Source of the DNA: JACCZX01 sp963791315
GTDB lineage: Bacteria; Pseudomonadota; Gammaproteobacteria; Burkholderiales; Burkholderiaceae_F
NCBI GenBank assembly: GCA_963791315.1
Contig: CAWBRQ010000002.1
Coordinates: forward strand, 124,001 to 188,000
Reading direction: 5' to 3'
DNA: 64,000 nucleotides
The notes under the pieces are model-generated. The model did not search any database. It was not told where the DNA came from and was given only the letters and a program-made list of their open reading frames with translations. Shown here piece after piece: positions 17,209 to 26,237 of this stretch. The translations under genes were made by a program, and so were the position numbers. Numbering within the stretch: position 1 is the stretch's first letter; every line of letters starts with the position of its first letter.

Positions 17209-18457
17209 ATGCCTCAGCACATTCAGGTGCCCACAACCGGGCAAAAGATCACCGTTAACAAGGACTACACACTTAACGTTCCCGATCAACCGATCCTGCC
17301 GTTTATCGAAGGTGACGGCACAGGCGTAGACATCACTCCAGTGATGATCAAGGTGGTCGATGCCGCCGTTGCGAAGGCATATGGGGGCAAGAAGAAGATC
17401 GCCTGGATGGAAGTGTTCGCAGGTGAGAAGTCGACCAAGGTATACGGTCCTGACGTATGGCTGCCTGAAGAAACGCTGGCTGTCTTGCGCGAGTACGTCG
17501 TGTCGATCAAAGGCCCGTTGACGACGCCGGTCGGCGGCGGCATTCGGTCGATCAACGTCGCGCTGCGTCAGGAACTTGACTTGTATGTCTGCCTGCGCCC
17601 GGTCCGTTATTTCAAAGGCGTGCCGAGTCCGTTGAAAGAACCGGAAAAGACCGACATGGTGATCTTCCGCGAAAACTCGGAGGATATTTATGCCGGCATC
17701 GAATACGAGGCGCAAAGCGACAAGGCGAAAAAGCTGATCGAGTTTTTGCAGCGTGACATGGGGGTCAAGAAGATCCGCTTTCCTCTGACTTCAGGAATCG
17801 GCATCAAGCCGATTTCAAGCGAAGGCACTGAGCGTCTGGTACGCCGAGCATTCCAGTATGCGATCAACAACAAACGCAAGAGCGTCACGCTGGTGCACAA
17901 GGGCAACATCATGAAATACACCGAGGGTGCCTTTGCCAAATGGGGCTACGAGCTCGCGCAAAACGAGTTTGGCGCGCAGTTGCTGGACGGCGGGCCGTGG
18001 ATGACGATCAAAGCAGCGCACGGAAATATTGTCGTAAAAGACGTGATTGCCGATGCTTTTCTACAACAAATCCTGCTGCGTCCGGCCGAATATGACGTCA
18101 TCGCAACGATGAACCTCAACGGCGACTACGTCTCGGATGCGTTGGCGGCGCAAGTCGGCGGCATTGGCATCGCGCCCGGCGCGAACATGTCGGATACGGT
18201 CGCGGTGTTTGAGGCCACGCACGGAACGGCGCCGAAATACGCTGGTAAGGACTACGTCAAACCCAGGCTCCGAAATCTTATCTGCCGAGATGATGTTGCG
18301 GCATATGGGCTGGGGTGAAGCCGCCGATCTGATCATTAGCTCGATGGAGAAAGCAATCTTGAGCAAGAAGGTGACTTACGACTTCGCGCGGCAGATGCCT
18401 GGCGCGACGCAGGTCAGTTGCTCCGGCTTCGGGGACGTGATGATCGCGAATATGTAG
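17209..18457 (+). CDS. icd: Isocitrate dehydrogenase (NADP) (one frameshift near the C-terminus)
   Basis: An NADP-dependent isocitrate dehydrogenase of the TCA cycle. The first 350 residues are intact, with IEGDGTGVDITPVMIKVVDA at the start, the substrate loop FRENSEDIYAGIE and the cofactor region ATHGTAPKYAGKD. At about 18262 the run gtcaaaccc contains one A too many. Removing it restores VNPGSEILSAEMMLRHMGW and the normal C-terminus ending DVMIANM at 18457. The break is a one-base insertion in a short A run and is almost surely a sequence error. A bidirectional terminator follows. Confidence 0.95.
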
Positions 18458-18492
18458 CGGTCGCCACACCGCCCACACTGAAAAACAGAAAC

Positions 18493-18517
18493 AAAGCCCC
18501 GCCGCAGCGGGGCTTTT
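18493..18517. terminator. Bidirectional terminator between icd and the cold-shock gene
   Basis: A perfect 10-bp stem, AAAGCCCCGC with GCGGGGCTTT around CGCA, lies between the convergent stops of icd (18457) and the csp gene (18529). T runs occur on both strands, so it can end both transcripts. Confidence 0.88.
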
Positions 18518-18528
18518 ACAGCGGAAGA

Positions 18529-18732
18529 TTATCCGCCGGTAATGTTCGATGCCTGCTTGCCTTTTGGGCCCTGCACGACTTCAAAATTTACCTTCTGGCC
18601 TTCTTTGAGTGTCTTGAAGCCATTCATATTGATGGCCGAGAAGTGAGCGAATAAATCCTCACCTCCATCGTCCGGCGTAATAAAGCCGAAGCCCTTGGCA
18701 TCATTGAACCACTTAACCGTTCCAGTCGACAT
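18529..18732 (-). CDS. Cold-shock family protein
   Basis: A 67-residue single CSD protein, MSTGTVKWFNDAKGFGFITP. RNP1 (KGFGFI) and RNP2 (LFAHFS) are both present, so it should bind single-stranded RNA and DNA. Its position beside icd and clpS is the usual place of a CspD/CspA-type gene in Burkholderiales. The start at 18732 is fixed by homology; the upstream in-frame reading is not conserved. About 480 bases lie between this start and clpS, room for a long leader of the kind cold-shock genes often have. Confidence 0.95.
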   Translation of the reverse strand: MSTGTVKWFNDAKGFGFITPDDGGEDLFAHFSAINMNGFKTLKEGQKVNFEVVQGPKGKQASNITGG

Positions 18733-19215
18733 TCCCTCACCCCTCCACGACAAAGACGAGGCGGCATCCGGTTCTTGCGCTCGCGCGCCGTTGCGGTCCG
18801 CCCACCTGCCACCTTCACTCAACGACCTCGTTGGTGCTGTCGCGCCAGGGCAACAGATTCGCCCTGGTGCTGACGCCGCGATTGTTCGAGTAATTCCGGC
18901 GGCGGTCAATAGCGCTGCGCACAACGTTTGACCGACGGTTTTGGCGTGTCCGGCGAAGTATTTGTCTCAAAGTGTCATCGCAAACCGAGATGAATTGGTT
19001 AATGCAGACAGACAGGAGCAGTCGAACTTGAAGAAGCGGCGAAGACGACGCACCTAATGCGGCGTCGCGAGTGTTTGCGAAAGCACGCATGTTTTCCCTC
19101 GCCAATTCGAGGTTTGTACATGGTTGATTAAGCGGGATGCGTACCGATTTACCGTATGATTGGTACGCTATTTGTATCCCGTGTTGGATGGTCGATTTGC
19201 ATAGAATGCGGCCAG
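18733..19215. other. Divergent intergenic region, csp / clpS
   Basis: No convincing gene is present. The only sizeable open frame, on the minus strand at 18815-19105, has no recognisable motif. The region should carry the csp promoter and leader on one side and the clpS promoter on the other. The one clear structure is a dyad before clpS, listed separately. Confidence 0.6.
19134..19180. repeat. Inverted repeat upstream of clpS
   Basis: GCGTACC (19139-19145) and GGTACGC (19162-19168) form a perfect 7-bp dyad with a 16-base centre. An outer pair, GGGAT and ATCCC, extends it to 19134-19180 with an unequal gap. It lies 36-82 bases before the clpS ATG. It could be an operator or a leader-RNA hairpin. 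Confidence 0.5.
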
Positions 19216-19524
19216 ATGAGTGAGCGGTTGGGCGAAGGCACCGTCGTCGAGAAGCAAGCTTCTCGCGTCAAGCCACCGCCCATTTATCAAGTGGTTCTGT
19301 TGAACGACGACTACACACCGATGGAATTCGTGGTCGGCGTTTTGCAGAAGTTCTTCGGCAAGGGGAGAGAGCAAGCAACTCAGATCATGCTGAAGGTTCA
19401 TCACGAAGGCCGCGGCGTGTGCGGCGTTTATCCGCGCGATATCGCAGCGACCAAGGTCGAGCAAGTCTGCAGTTATTCACGCCAGCATCAGCATCCGCTG
19501 CAGTGCGTGATGGAGGAAGCATGA
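19216..19524 (+). CDS. clpS: ATP-dependent Clp protease adaptor ClpS
   Basis: A 102-residue N-degron adaptor that delivers substrates to ClpAP. The conserved core reads VVLLNDDYTPMEFVV, with LMLKVHHEGRGVCGVY-type sequence after it. The ATG at 19216 is chosen because the 20 residues before it in the same frame are not conserved. The last four bases, ATGA, overlap the start of clpA, the usual clpS-clpA arrangement. Confidence 0.95.
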   Translation: MSERLGEGTVVEKQASRVKPPPIYQVVLLNDDYTPMEFVVGVLQKFFGKGREQATQIMLKVHHEGRGVCGVYPRDIAATKVEQVCSYSRQHQHPLQCVMEEA

Positions 19525-21838
19525 TCGCCCAGGAACTCGAAGTCAGTCTGCACATGGCCTTCGTTGAGGCGCGACAGGCGCGACACGAATTCATTACCGT
19601 CGAGCATCTGTTATTGGCATTGCTCGACAACCCGTCCGCGGCGGAAGTATTGCGCGCCTGCGCCTGCAATATCGATGATCTGCGCAAGAACCTGCAGAAC
19701 TTCATCGCCGACAACACGCCGATTCTGCCGCCGAACTCGGAAGCCGACACGCAGCCGACTCTCGGTTTCCAGCGCGTGATTCAGCGCGCGATCATGCACG
19801 TGCAAAGTCACGAGCAATGGCAAGAAGGAAGTCACCGGTGCCAATGTGCTGGTCGCGATTTTCGGCGAGAAAGACTCGCACGCGGTTTACTACCTGCATC
19901 AGCAGGGTGTAACGCGGCTCGACGTCGTCAACTTCATTTCGCACGGCATCACGAAAGCCGGGCAGGGCGAAGAAAAAGCCAAGCCCGGCGGCCGAGGAAG
20001 CCGCCGAGGGCGATGGCAAGGATCAGCCGTCGGCGCTCGAGCAATACACGCAAAACCTGAACGCACTGGCCAAGGAAGGCAAGATCGATCCGCTGATCGG
20101 CCGCGAACCCGAAGTTGAGCGCGTGATCCAGATTCTGTGCCGTCGGCGCAAGAACAACCCGCTGCTGGTCGGCGAGGCCGGCGTCGGGAAAACCGCGATT
20201 GCCGAAGGGTTGGCGTGGCGCATCTTCAAAGGCGACGTGCCGGAGATCCTGGAAAAGTCGAGCGTGTACTCGCTCGACATGGGCGCGTCTGCTGGCCGGC
20301 ACCAAGTATCGCGGTGATTTCGAGCAGCGGCTAAAGGCCGTGCTGAAGCAGCTGAAAGCCAACGCGCACGCGATTTTGTTCATCGACGAGATCCACACGC
20401 TGATCGGTGCCGGCTCGGCGTCCGGCGGAACACTCGATGCATCGAATCTGCTTAAGCCGGCGCTCGCGAGCGGCGCAGCTGAAGTGCATCGGCGCAACGA
20501 CATACAACGAGTACCGCGGCATCTTCGAGAAGGACCACGCGCTGATCGCGCCGCTTCCAGAAGATCGACGTCATCGAGCCGACGATGCCAGCAGACGATC
20601 GAGATCCTGAAAGGGCTGAAGTCGCGCTTCGAAGAGCACCATGGCGTCAAGTACACGTCGAGCGCGATCACGGCGGCGGCGGAGCTCTCGGCGAAGTTCA
20701 TTAATGACCGTCATCTGCCCGACAAGGCGATCGACGTGATCGACGAAGCGGGTGCTGCGCAGCGCATCCTGCCGAAGTCGAAGCAAAAGAAAACGATCGG
20801 CAAGACCGAGGTCGAGGAGATCATCGCGAAAATTGCGCGCATCCCGCCGCAGACGGTGTCGAGCGACGACCGCGCGCAGCTTAAGAATCTCGATCGCAAT
20901 CTGAAGAACGTCGTGTTCGGTCAGGACCCTGCGATCGACGCGCTGTCGGCCGCGATCAAGATGGCGCGCTCGGGGCTCGGCAAAGGCGACAAGCCGATCG
21001 GTTCGTTCCTGTTCTCGGGTCCGACCGGAGTCGGCAAGACCGAAGTCGCGAAGCAGCTGGCCTTCACGCTGGGCATCGAGCTGATTCGCTTCGACATGTC
21101 GGAATACATGGAGCGCCACGCGGTCAGCCGGCTGATCGGCGCGCCGCCGGGCTACGTCGGCTTCGACCAGGGCGGCCTGCTGACCGAGGCGATCACCAAG
21201 AAGCCGCACGCCGTGCTGTTGCTCGACGAGATCGAAAAGGCGCATCCGGACATCTTCAACATCCTGCTGCAGGTCATGGACCACGGCACGTTGACCGACA
21301 ACAACGGTCGCAAGGCCGATTTCCGCAACGTGATCATCGTGATGACGACCAATGCCGGGCGCGGAGACGCTGCAGAAGACGCGTCGATCGGCTTTTCAAA
21401 CGCGCGCGAGGCCGGTGACGAGATGGCCGACATCAAGCGCATGTTCACGCCGGAGTTCCGCAATCGGCTCGACGCGATGATCTCGTTCAAGTCGCTGAAC
21501 GAGGAGATCGTCCTGCGCGTGGTCGACAAGTTCCTGATGCAGCTCGAGGACCAGTTGCACGAGAAGAAGGTCGACATCGACTTCACCGATGCACTGCGCA
21601 AGCACCTCGCCAAGAAGGGCTTCGATCCGCTGATGGGTGCGCGGCCGATGGCACGGCTGATCCAGGACACGATCCGCCGGGCGCTGGCGGACGAACTGCT
21701 GTTCGGCAAGCTGGTTACCGGCGGCCGGGTCGATGTCGACGTCGACGCCGACGGCGACGATCAAGCTCGATTTCCCGCCCAGCGACAACGGCGATGCACC
21801 GCAGCCGCGAGCAGGGCGAACCGGTGCTGTCGGAGTAG
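19521..21838 (+). CDS. clpA: ATP-dependent Clp protease ATP-binding subunit ClpA (many frameshifts)
   Basis: All parts of a roughly 770-residue ClpA are present, in order but in shifting frames. The N-domain begins MIAQELEVSLHMAFVEARQA. The first AAA+ domain has NNPLLVGEAGVGKTAIAEGL and ILFIDEIHTLIGAG. The second has FLFSGPTGVGKTEVAKQLAF, VLLLDEIEKAHPDIF and GARPMARLIQDTIRRAL. About eight single-base indels lie near 19815, 19985, 20285, 20470, 20550, 20585, 21760 and 21810. Most repair by removing one base, for example an extra T in gcgTctgctgg. The end at 21838 assumes the last frame, reading GEPVLSE. The gene is inferred to be functional with sequencing errors. Confidence 0.93.
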
Positions 21839-21926
21839 TGAGCCGCACGGGTCGCGATGAGCAGAATATGCTGATCACCATGTCGTCGTAGCGCGTCGGT
21901 TGACGACGCGTTCGGATTGTCCTCAC

Positions 21927-21955
21927 AATGGCCCGCTTTGCGGGCCATTTTCTTT
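21927..21955 (+). terminator. Rho-independent terminator after clpA
   Basis: A perfect 10-bp stem, AATGGCCCGC with GCGGGCCATT around TTT, is followed by TTCTTTT. It lies about 90 bases after the clpA stop and separates clpA from the fcc genes, which therefore need their own promoter or readthrough. Confidence 0.85.
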
Positions 21956-21970
21956 TCCAGGAGGAGATCC

Positions 21971-22288
21971 ATGAAAAAGAAATCTGATGGCGTGTTTGCT
22001 CGCACTGCCCGATCTGGGTCAGCGCGCAGCCAACGCCGGACGCCGATTGCAGGTCGGCCGCGCTTCTTGCTCGCAATTGCGCGAACTGTCACGGCACGTT
22101 GGGCAACGCGCAAGGGCGCGATGCCGAATCTGGCGGGTCAGCAAAAAACTTACATCATCGAGCAGATGCGCGCATTTCGGGACGGCAAACGCCCGGCGAC
22201 GATCATGCATCAGCTGGCCAAGGGCTATACCGATCCGCAGATCGAGGCGATCGCGGATTTCTTTTCGCGGCAGAAATCAGCGCGCTAG
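21971..22288 (+). CDS. fccA: Cytochrome c subunit of flavocytochrome c sulfide dehydrogenase (frameshifted)
   Basis: A short class I cytochrome c. A strong GGAGGAGA site precedes the ATG. The heme motif CANCH is at 22078-22092, in the frame reading NCANCHGTLGNAQGR. The C-terminal part MPNLAGQQKTYIIEQMRAFR to IADFFSRQK is typical of the c553-type subunit partnered with FccB, with the Met ligand probably in MPNLAG. An export signal containing LMACLLALP can be rebuilt near the start. At least three indels separate these pieces. The adjacent fccB fixes the role: it takes electrons from the flavoprotein in the periplasm. Confidence 0.8.
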   Translation: MKKKSDGVFARTARSGSARSQRRTPIAGRPRFLLAIARTVTARWATRKGAMPNLAGQQKTYIIEQMRAFRDGKRPATIMHQLAKGYTDPQIEAIADFFSRQKSAR

Positions 22289-22297
22289 GGGGCAGCG

Positions 22298-23587
22298 ATG
22301 AACATGCAAAAACTTCACGCGGCGCGAGCGTCTGAAGGCACTTTCGGTCGGTGCACTCGCGGCAAGCCTGTCGGCGTGTGCAACGATGGGTCAAAAGAGT
22401 GTGGGTCGCGTGGTTGTCGTCGGCGCAGGCTACGGCGGTGCCACCGCAGCCAAGTACCTGCGTCTTTGGTCCGACGGTGACGTCGACGTGACCTTGGTCG
22501 ATCCGAATGAGGCGTTTATCTCGTGCCCGATGTCGAATCTTGGTGCTCGGCGGCAGCAAGACGATGGCCGACATCACCGTCAGCTACGCCGGACTCGACA
22601 AGTACGGCGTCAAGCGCGTGCGCGACACCGTCACTGCGGTCGACGTCGACAAGCAGCAGGTGCGGCTCGCATCTGGCGGAACGTTGCCGTACGACCGGCT
22701 GGTCGTTTCGCCCGGCGTCGAGTTCATGTACGACCGGCTGCAGGGCTGGTCCGCGGCCGGCGAAGGCTCGGTACTTCACGCTTGGAAGGCTGGCCCGCAG
22801 ACCGTCGCACTGCGCGGCAACTGATCGACATGAAGGACGGTGGCGTGGTCGTGATGTCATTCCGCTCGCGCCTTACCGCTGTCCGCCTGGGCCGTACGAG
22901 CGTGCGTGTCAGATCTCGTGGTATTTGAAGCAGTCGAAGCCGAAGAGCAAGCTGATCGTGCTCGACGCCAATCCGGATTACGTTTCGAAGAAGCCGCTGT
23001 TCTCGCGCGTGTTCGGCGAGGACTACAAGGGCATCGTCGACTACCGGGTCAGGCGCGCCGGTCAACGAGATCGACTTGAAGACCGGCACGCTGGTCACCG
23101 AAATCGGCGACGGGTGCGCGGCGATGTCGTCAACTACATCCCGCCGCAGCGCGCCGCGAACATCGCGCGCGACGCCGGCGTGATCACGGCCAACAATCGT
23201 TGGTGCGAGGTCAACTGGATGTCGATGGAGTCGATCAAGGTCCCGAACGTGCACGTACTCGGCGACTGCGACGCTGTCAGCGCCGGCGATGCCTAAGTCC
23301 GGTCATATGGCCAACCAGCATGGCAAGGCCGCCGCCGCGGCGATCGTCGATCTGCTTAACGGCAGAACGGTCACGCCGCCGACGATGGCCAATACCTGCT
23401 ACAGCTTCGTCGACGACGAATGCGGTGCATGTCGACAGCGTGCATCGGTGGGTCCCGGAAAAGAAGATGCTTGGAGCCGGTAGCCGGCGCTGGCGGCATC
23501 TCGTCGCAGGACCGTGCGTCGTGGGCGCTCGAAGGTGCGTACGCGCAAAGCTGGGCGACGACGATCTGGGCGGATATGTTCGGGTAA
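22298..23587 (+). CDS. fccB: Flavoprotein subunit of flavocytochrome c sulfide dehydrogenase (many frameshifts)
   Basis: The gene rebuilds to about 430 residues, the normal FccB length. Removing one A near 22310 gives a twin-arginine leader, NFTRRERLKALSVGALAA, ending in a lipobox-like LSAC. Then come the FAD motif GRVVVVGAGYGGATAAKYL, the redox cysteine in FISCPMSN-LVLGGSK, KLIVLDANPDYVSKKPLF, VHVLGDCDA, a second redox region with CYSFVD, and the family C-terminus WADMFG. The enzyme oxidises sulfide to sulfur in the periplasm and passes electrons to FccA. At least eight indels break it, the densest run in the window. Confidence 0.85.
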
Positions 23588-23604
23588 GCGCCCTTGGTGA
23601 TCAG

Positions 23605-24048
23605 TTACCGACCGGTGCTGCCAAAGCCGCCAGCTCCGCGTTCGCTCGCGGCGAAGTCGTTGACCACATTGAATCGGGCCTGCACAACGGGCACGATAAC
23701 CAGCTGCGCGAGCCGCTCGAGCGGATTCAACGTGAAGGGATCGCGACCGCGGTTCCACGTCGACACCATTAGCTCGCCCTGATAATCGGAGTCGATTAGC
23801 CCGACCAGGTTGCCCAGCACGATGCCGTGCTTATGCCCGAGACCCGAGCGCGGCAGGATCATCGCCGCGTAGCCTGCGTCCGCGATGTGAATCGCCAGAC
23901 CCGTCTTGACTAGGTGCGTTGCGCCCGGCTCGATCACCAACGGAGTGTCGACGCATGCGCGCAGATCGAGTCCGGCGGCGCCGGCGGTGGCGTAAGCAGG
24001 TAACTGATCGCGCAGGCGCGCATCGAGGATGCGAACGTCGACGCGCAT
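23605..24048 (-). CDS. dut: dUTP pyrophosphatase
   Basis: A 147-residue trimeric dUTPase that hydrolyses dUTP to dUMP. All five motifs are visible: GAAGLDLRA, PRSGLGHKHGIV, LGNLVGLIDSDYQGEL, RLAQLVIVP and the C-terminal ERGAGGFGSTGR. The frame is intact, in contrast to fccB and clpA next door. It is 18 bases from the convergent fccB end, and its ATG overlaps the stop of the upstream membrane protein gene by one base. Confidence 0.97.
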   Translation of the reverse strand: MRVDVRILDARLRDQLPAYATAGAAGLDLRACVDTPLVIEPGATHLVKTGLAIHIADAGYAAMILPRSGLGHKHGIVLGNLVGLIDSDYQGELMVSTWNRGRDPFTLNPLERLAQLVIVPVVQARFNVVNDFAASERGAGGFGSTGR

Positions 24049-24515
24049 TACTTTGCTTTGACGGACGTTGGTGCGAAGACCTTCGTAACCAGTGCCTGTG
24101 TCTGCTTGTTGGGTAGTTGCGAAATTCGTCGCCGCGCGCGCTCAAAGAGCCGCACACCCCAAGCAATCAGCATGATGCCGATCAACAGCGGCACAAAGCT
24201 CGCCGCCGCGACCAGCCAGTAGAGCGTAAGGAAGGCACCGATCAAGATCGGCAGCATCGAAGCGAACAAACCCACCAGCGAAGGTACGGCGGCGACCTGC
24301 GCCAAGGTGGCCTGCAGCTGCGCGGCACTGCGCAGATCGGCCGGCTTGCGGCCCGCGAAAAAGTGCTCGGACTTGTTCACGCCGCCTGGGGGCGCGTTCT
24401 CAATCTGCGTGACTAGGTGCTGTGTACCGGCGAGCAAACGCGCGGCCGACTCCTTTTGCAGCTGCTCAATGTAGGCGATGAAGTCGCCGTCCTTCGGCTC
24501 GTGCGTGTCGATCAT
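24048..24515 (-). CDS. Putative membrane protein between coaBC and dut
   Basis: A 155-residue protein. Residues 1-80 are hydrophilic, and two hydrophobic helices follow, LVGLFASMLPILIGAFLTLY and a second rich in Leu/Ile. The tail is basic. I do not recognise a domain. Its tight overlap with dut and 27-base gap to coaBC make it part of the ileS-lspA-coaBC-dut string, and its length suggests a true small inner-membrane protein. Confidence 0.6.
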   Translation of the reverse strand: MIDTHEPKDGDFIAYIEQLQKESAARLLAGTQHLVTQIENAPPGGVNKSEHFFAGRKPADLRSAAQLQATLAQVAAVPSLVGLFASMLPILIGAFLTLYWLVAAASFVPLLIGIMLIAWGVRLFERARRRISQLPNKQTQALVTKVFAPTSVKAK

Positions 24516-24542
24516 CTCAATATGTGAGAAAGCCGTTGGGCG

Positions 24543-25736
24543 TCACTTCAACCTCGATGCGATTTCAACGATCAATCGACGCGCCTGCGTGACTTTGTCG
24601 GCGATTGGCAATGACGTAACGCCACCGGCGTCAATTAGCGACAGCTCACTGCTATCGGCGCCGAACACATCCTGCGCGCGGTTGGCCACCATTAGCGGCA
24701 CCTTCTTGCCGGCGAGCTTGCGCCGGGCGTTGGCGATCACGTCATCACTCTCGGCTGCAAAGCCGACACAGTAAGGGGCTGACGGCAGCGCGGCTACCGT
24801 GGCGAGGATGTCGGGATTCGGCGCGAACTGCAACGCCGGCGGCGTCGCACTGGCACTCTTCTTGATCTTGCTCGCGCTCTGGTTGCTGACGTGCCAGTCG
24901 GCCACCGCAGCGACAGAAATGAAGACGTCGGTTGGAAGCTGGTCCATTACCGCACTCATCATTTCGCGCGCCGTTGTCACGTCGATGCGCTGAATTCCGC
25001 GCGGCGTTGGCAGCGCAATCGGTCCGGCGACTAACGTCACGTCAGCACCGGCGTCGCGCGCGGCACGCGCAATCGCGAAGCCGGTCTTGCCCGACGACAA
25101 ATTGGTAACGCCCCGCACTGGATCTATCGGCTCGAACGTCGGGCCGGCCGTCAGTAGGACCTTCTTGCCGGCCAGTCGCTTCGGCTGAAAGAGCGAGATG
25201 ATGTCGTCGAGTAGCTCGTCCGCTTCGAGCATGCGGCCGATGCCCATTTCACCGCACGCCTGCGCCCCGCTCGCCGGCCCGCAGATGACGATGCCGTCAG
25301 CGCGTAGCTGCGCAATGTTTCGCTGCGTTGCAGGGTTGTCCCACATCTCGACGTTCATCGCCGGTGCGACGAGCAGCGGTGTGCGCGATCGGTCGCGGGC
25401 GAGGACGAGTGTCGTGAGCAGGTCGTCGGCCAACCCGTGCGCCAGCTTGGCCAGAAAATCCGCGGTTGCCGGTGCCACGATGACTGCGTCGACGCTGCGC
25501 GTTAGCTCGATGTGCGGCATCGCGTTGCCGGTGGAGCTTTTCCACTGATCGGTTAATACCGAGCGACCGCTCAATGCCTGCATTGTCGTCGCGGTGACGA
25601 ACTGTCGGGCTCCGGTCGTCATCACCACCTGAACGGTTGCGCCTTCGTCCTGCAGGCGGCGTACCAGCTCGCACACTTTGTAGGCCGCAATGCCGCCGGT
25701 CATGCCGACGACGAGGTGCTTACCACCAAGCTGCAT
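24543..25736 (-). CDS. coaBC: Bifunctional phosphopantothenoylcysteine decarboxylase / phosphopantothenate-cysteine ligase
   Basis: A 397-residue CoA biosynthesis protein. The N-terminal CoaC flavodoxin-like half has GGIAAYKVCELVRRLQ, the PAMNVEMW motif and ASGAQACGEMGIGRM with the active cysteine. The C-terminal CoaB half has LLTAGPTFEPIDPVRGVTNL and SSGKTGFAIA. It makes 4'-phosphopantetheine from 4'-phosphopantothenate, cysteine and CTP. It directly follows lspA with no gap (25737/25736), so cotranscription is expected. The frame is intact. Confidence 0.97.
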   Translation of the reverse strand: MQLGGKHLVVGMTGGIAAYKVCELVRRLQDEGATVQVVMTTGARQFVTATTMQALSGRSVLTDQWKSSTGNAMPHIELTRSVDAVIVAPATADFLAKLAHGLADDLLTTLVLARDRSRTPLLVAPAMNVEMWDNPATQRNIAQLRADGIVICGPASGAQACGEMGIGRMLEADELLDDIISLFQPKRLAGKKVLLTAGPTFEPIDPVRGVTNLSSGKTGFAIARAARDAGADVTLVAGPIALPTPRGIQRIDVTTAREMMSAVMDQLPTDVFISVAAVADWHVSNQSASKIKKSASATPPALQFAPNPDILATVAALPSAPYCVGFAAESDDVIANARRKLAGKKVPLMVANRAQDVFGADSSELSLIDAGGVTSLPIADKVTQARRLIVEIASRLK

Positions 25737-26237
25737 CTACCTTGCCCGTCGCACGCGGCGCAGCTCGTCGACGATTAAAAGTGCCGCGCCGCCAACGATC
25801 GCGCTGTCCGCCAGATTGAACGCCGGCCAGTGCCAGCCGCCCCAGTGAAAATCAAGGAAGTCGACAACGTGCCCGTACGCAATACGATCGATGACGTTGC
25901 CAACTGCACCGCCGAGGATCATCGCGAGCGCCAGTGCAAATAGTCGCTGATGACCGTGGCGCGCGAGCAGATACAGAATAAAGGCCGAGGCCGCGACCGC
26001 TACCGCAATGAGAAACCCCTCTTGCCAGCCGCCCGCTGTGGCCAGAAACGAAAATGCCGCTCCGGTGTTGTAGGTCAGCACCAGGTTAAAGAAGCTCGTG
26101 ACCGGAAGAACTTCGCCGTTCTCGAACCGCCGCTCGATCGTGATCTTCGTTAGCTGATCGATCAGAATGATGCCGACGGCAAGGCCGAGCCACGGCAGCA
26201 TGCGCTGCGGCCAGGTGGGCTGCTTGATGAACGACAT
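25737..26237 (-). CDS. lspA: Lipoprotein signal peptidase (signal peptidase II)
   Basis: A 166-residue inner-membrane aspartyl protease that cleaves prolipoprotein signal peptides. Four membrane helices are visible, with the motifs DQLTK, GGAVGNVIDRIAYGHVVDF and FNLADSAI, the last two holding the catalytic aspartates. The ATG shares a base with the stop of ileS (TGATG), the standard ileS-lspA coupling. Confidence 0.97.
   Translation of the reverse strand: MSFIKQPTWPQRMLPWLGLAVGIILIDQLTKITIERRFENGEVLPVTSFFNLVLTYNTGAAFSFLATAGGWQEGFLIAVAVAASAFILYLLARHGHQRLFALALAMILGGAVGNVIDRIAYGHVVDFLDFHWGGWHWPAFNLADSAIVGGAALLIVDELRRVRRAR

Noticed and set aside
18262..18318. Programmed frameshifting in icd
   Set aside because: There is no slippery heptamer with a following structure, icd is not known for recoding, and the same kind of break occurs in many other genes.
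18815..19105. A 96-codon open frame between csp and clpS
   Set aside because: It has no recognisable motif and overlaps the expected csp leader.
19800..23590. clpA-fccA-fccB as true pseudogenes
   Set aside because: Every motif is conserved at residue level between the indels, which is not expected of long-decayed genes; sequence error fits better.
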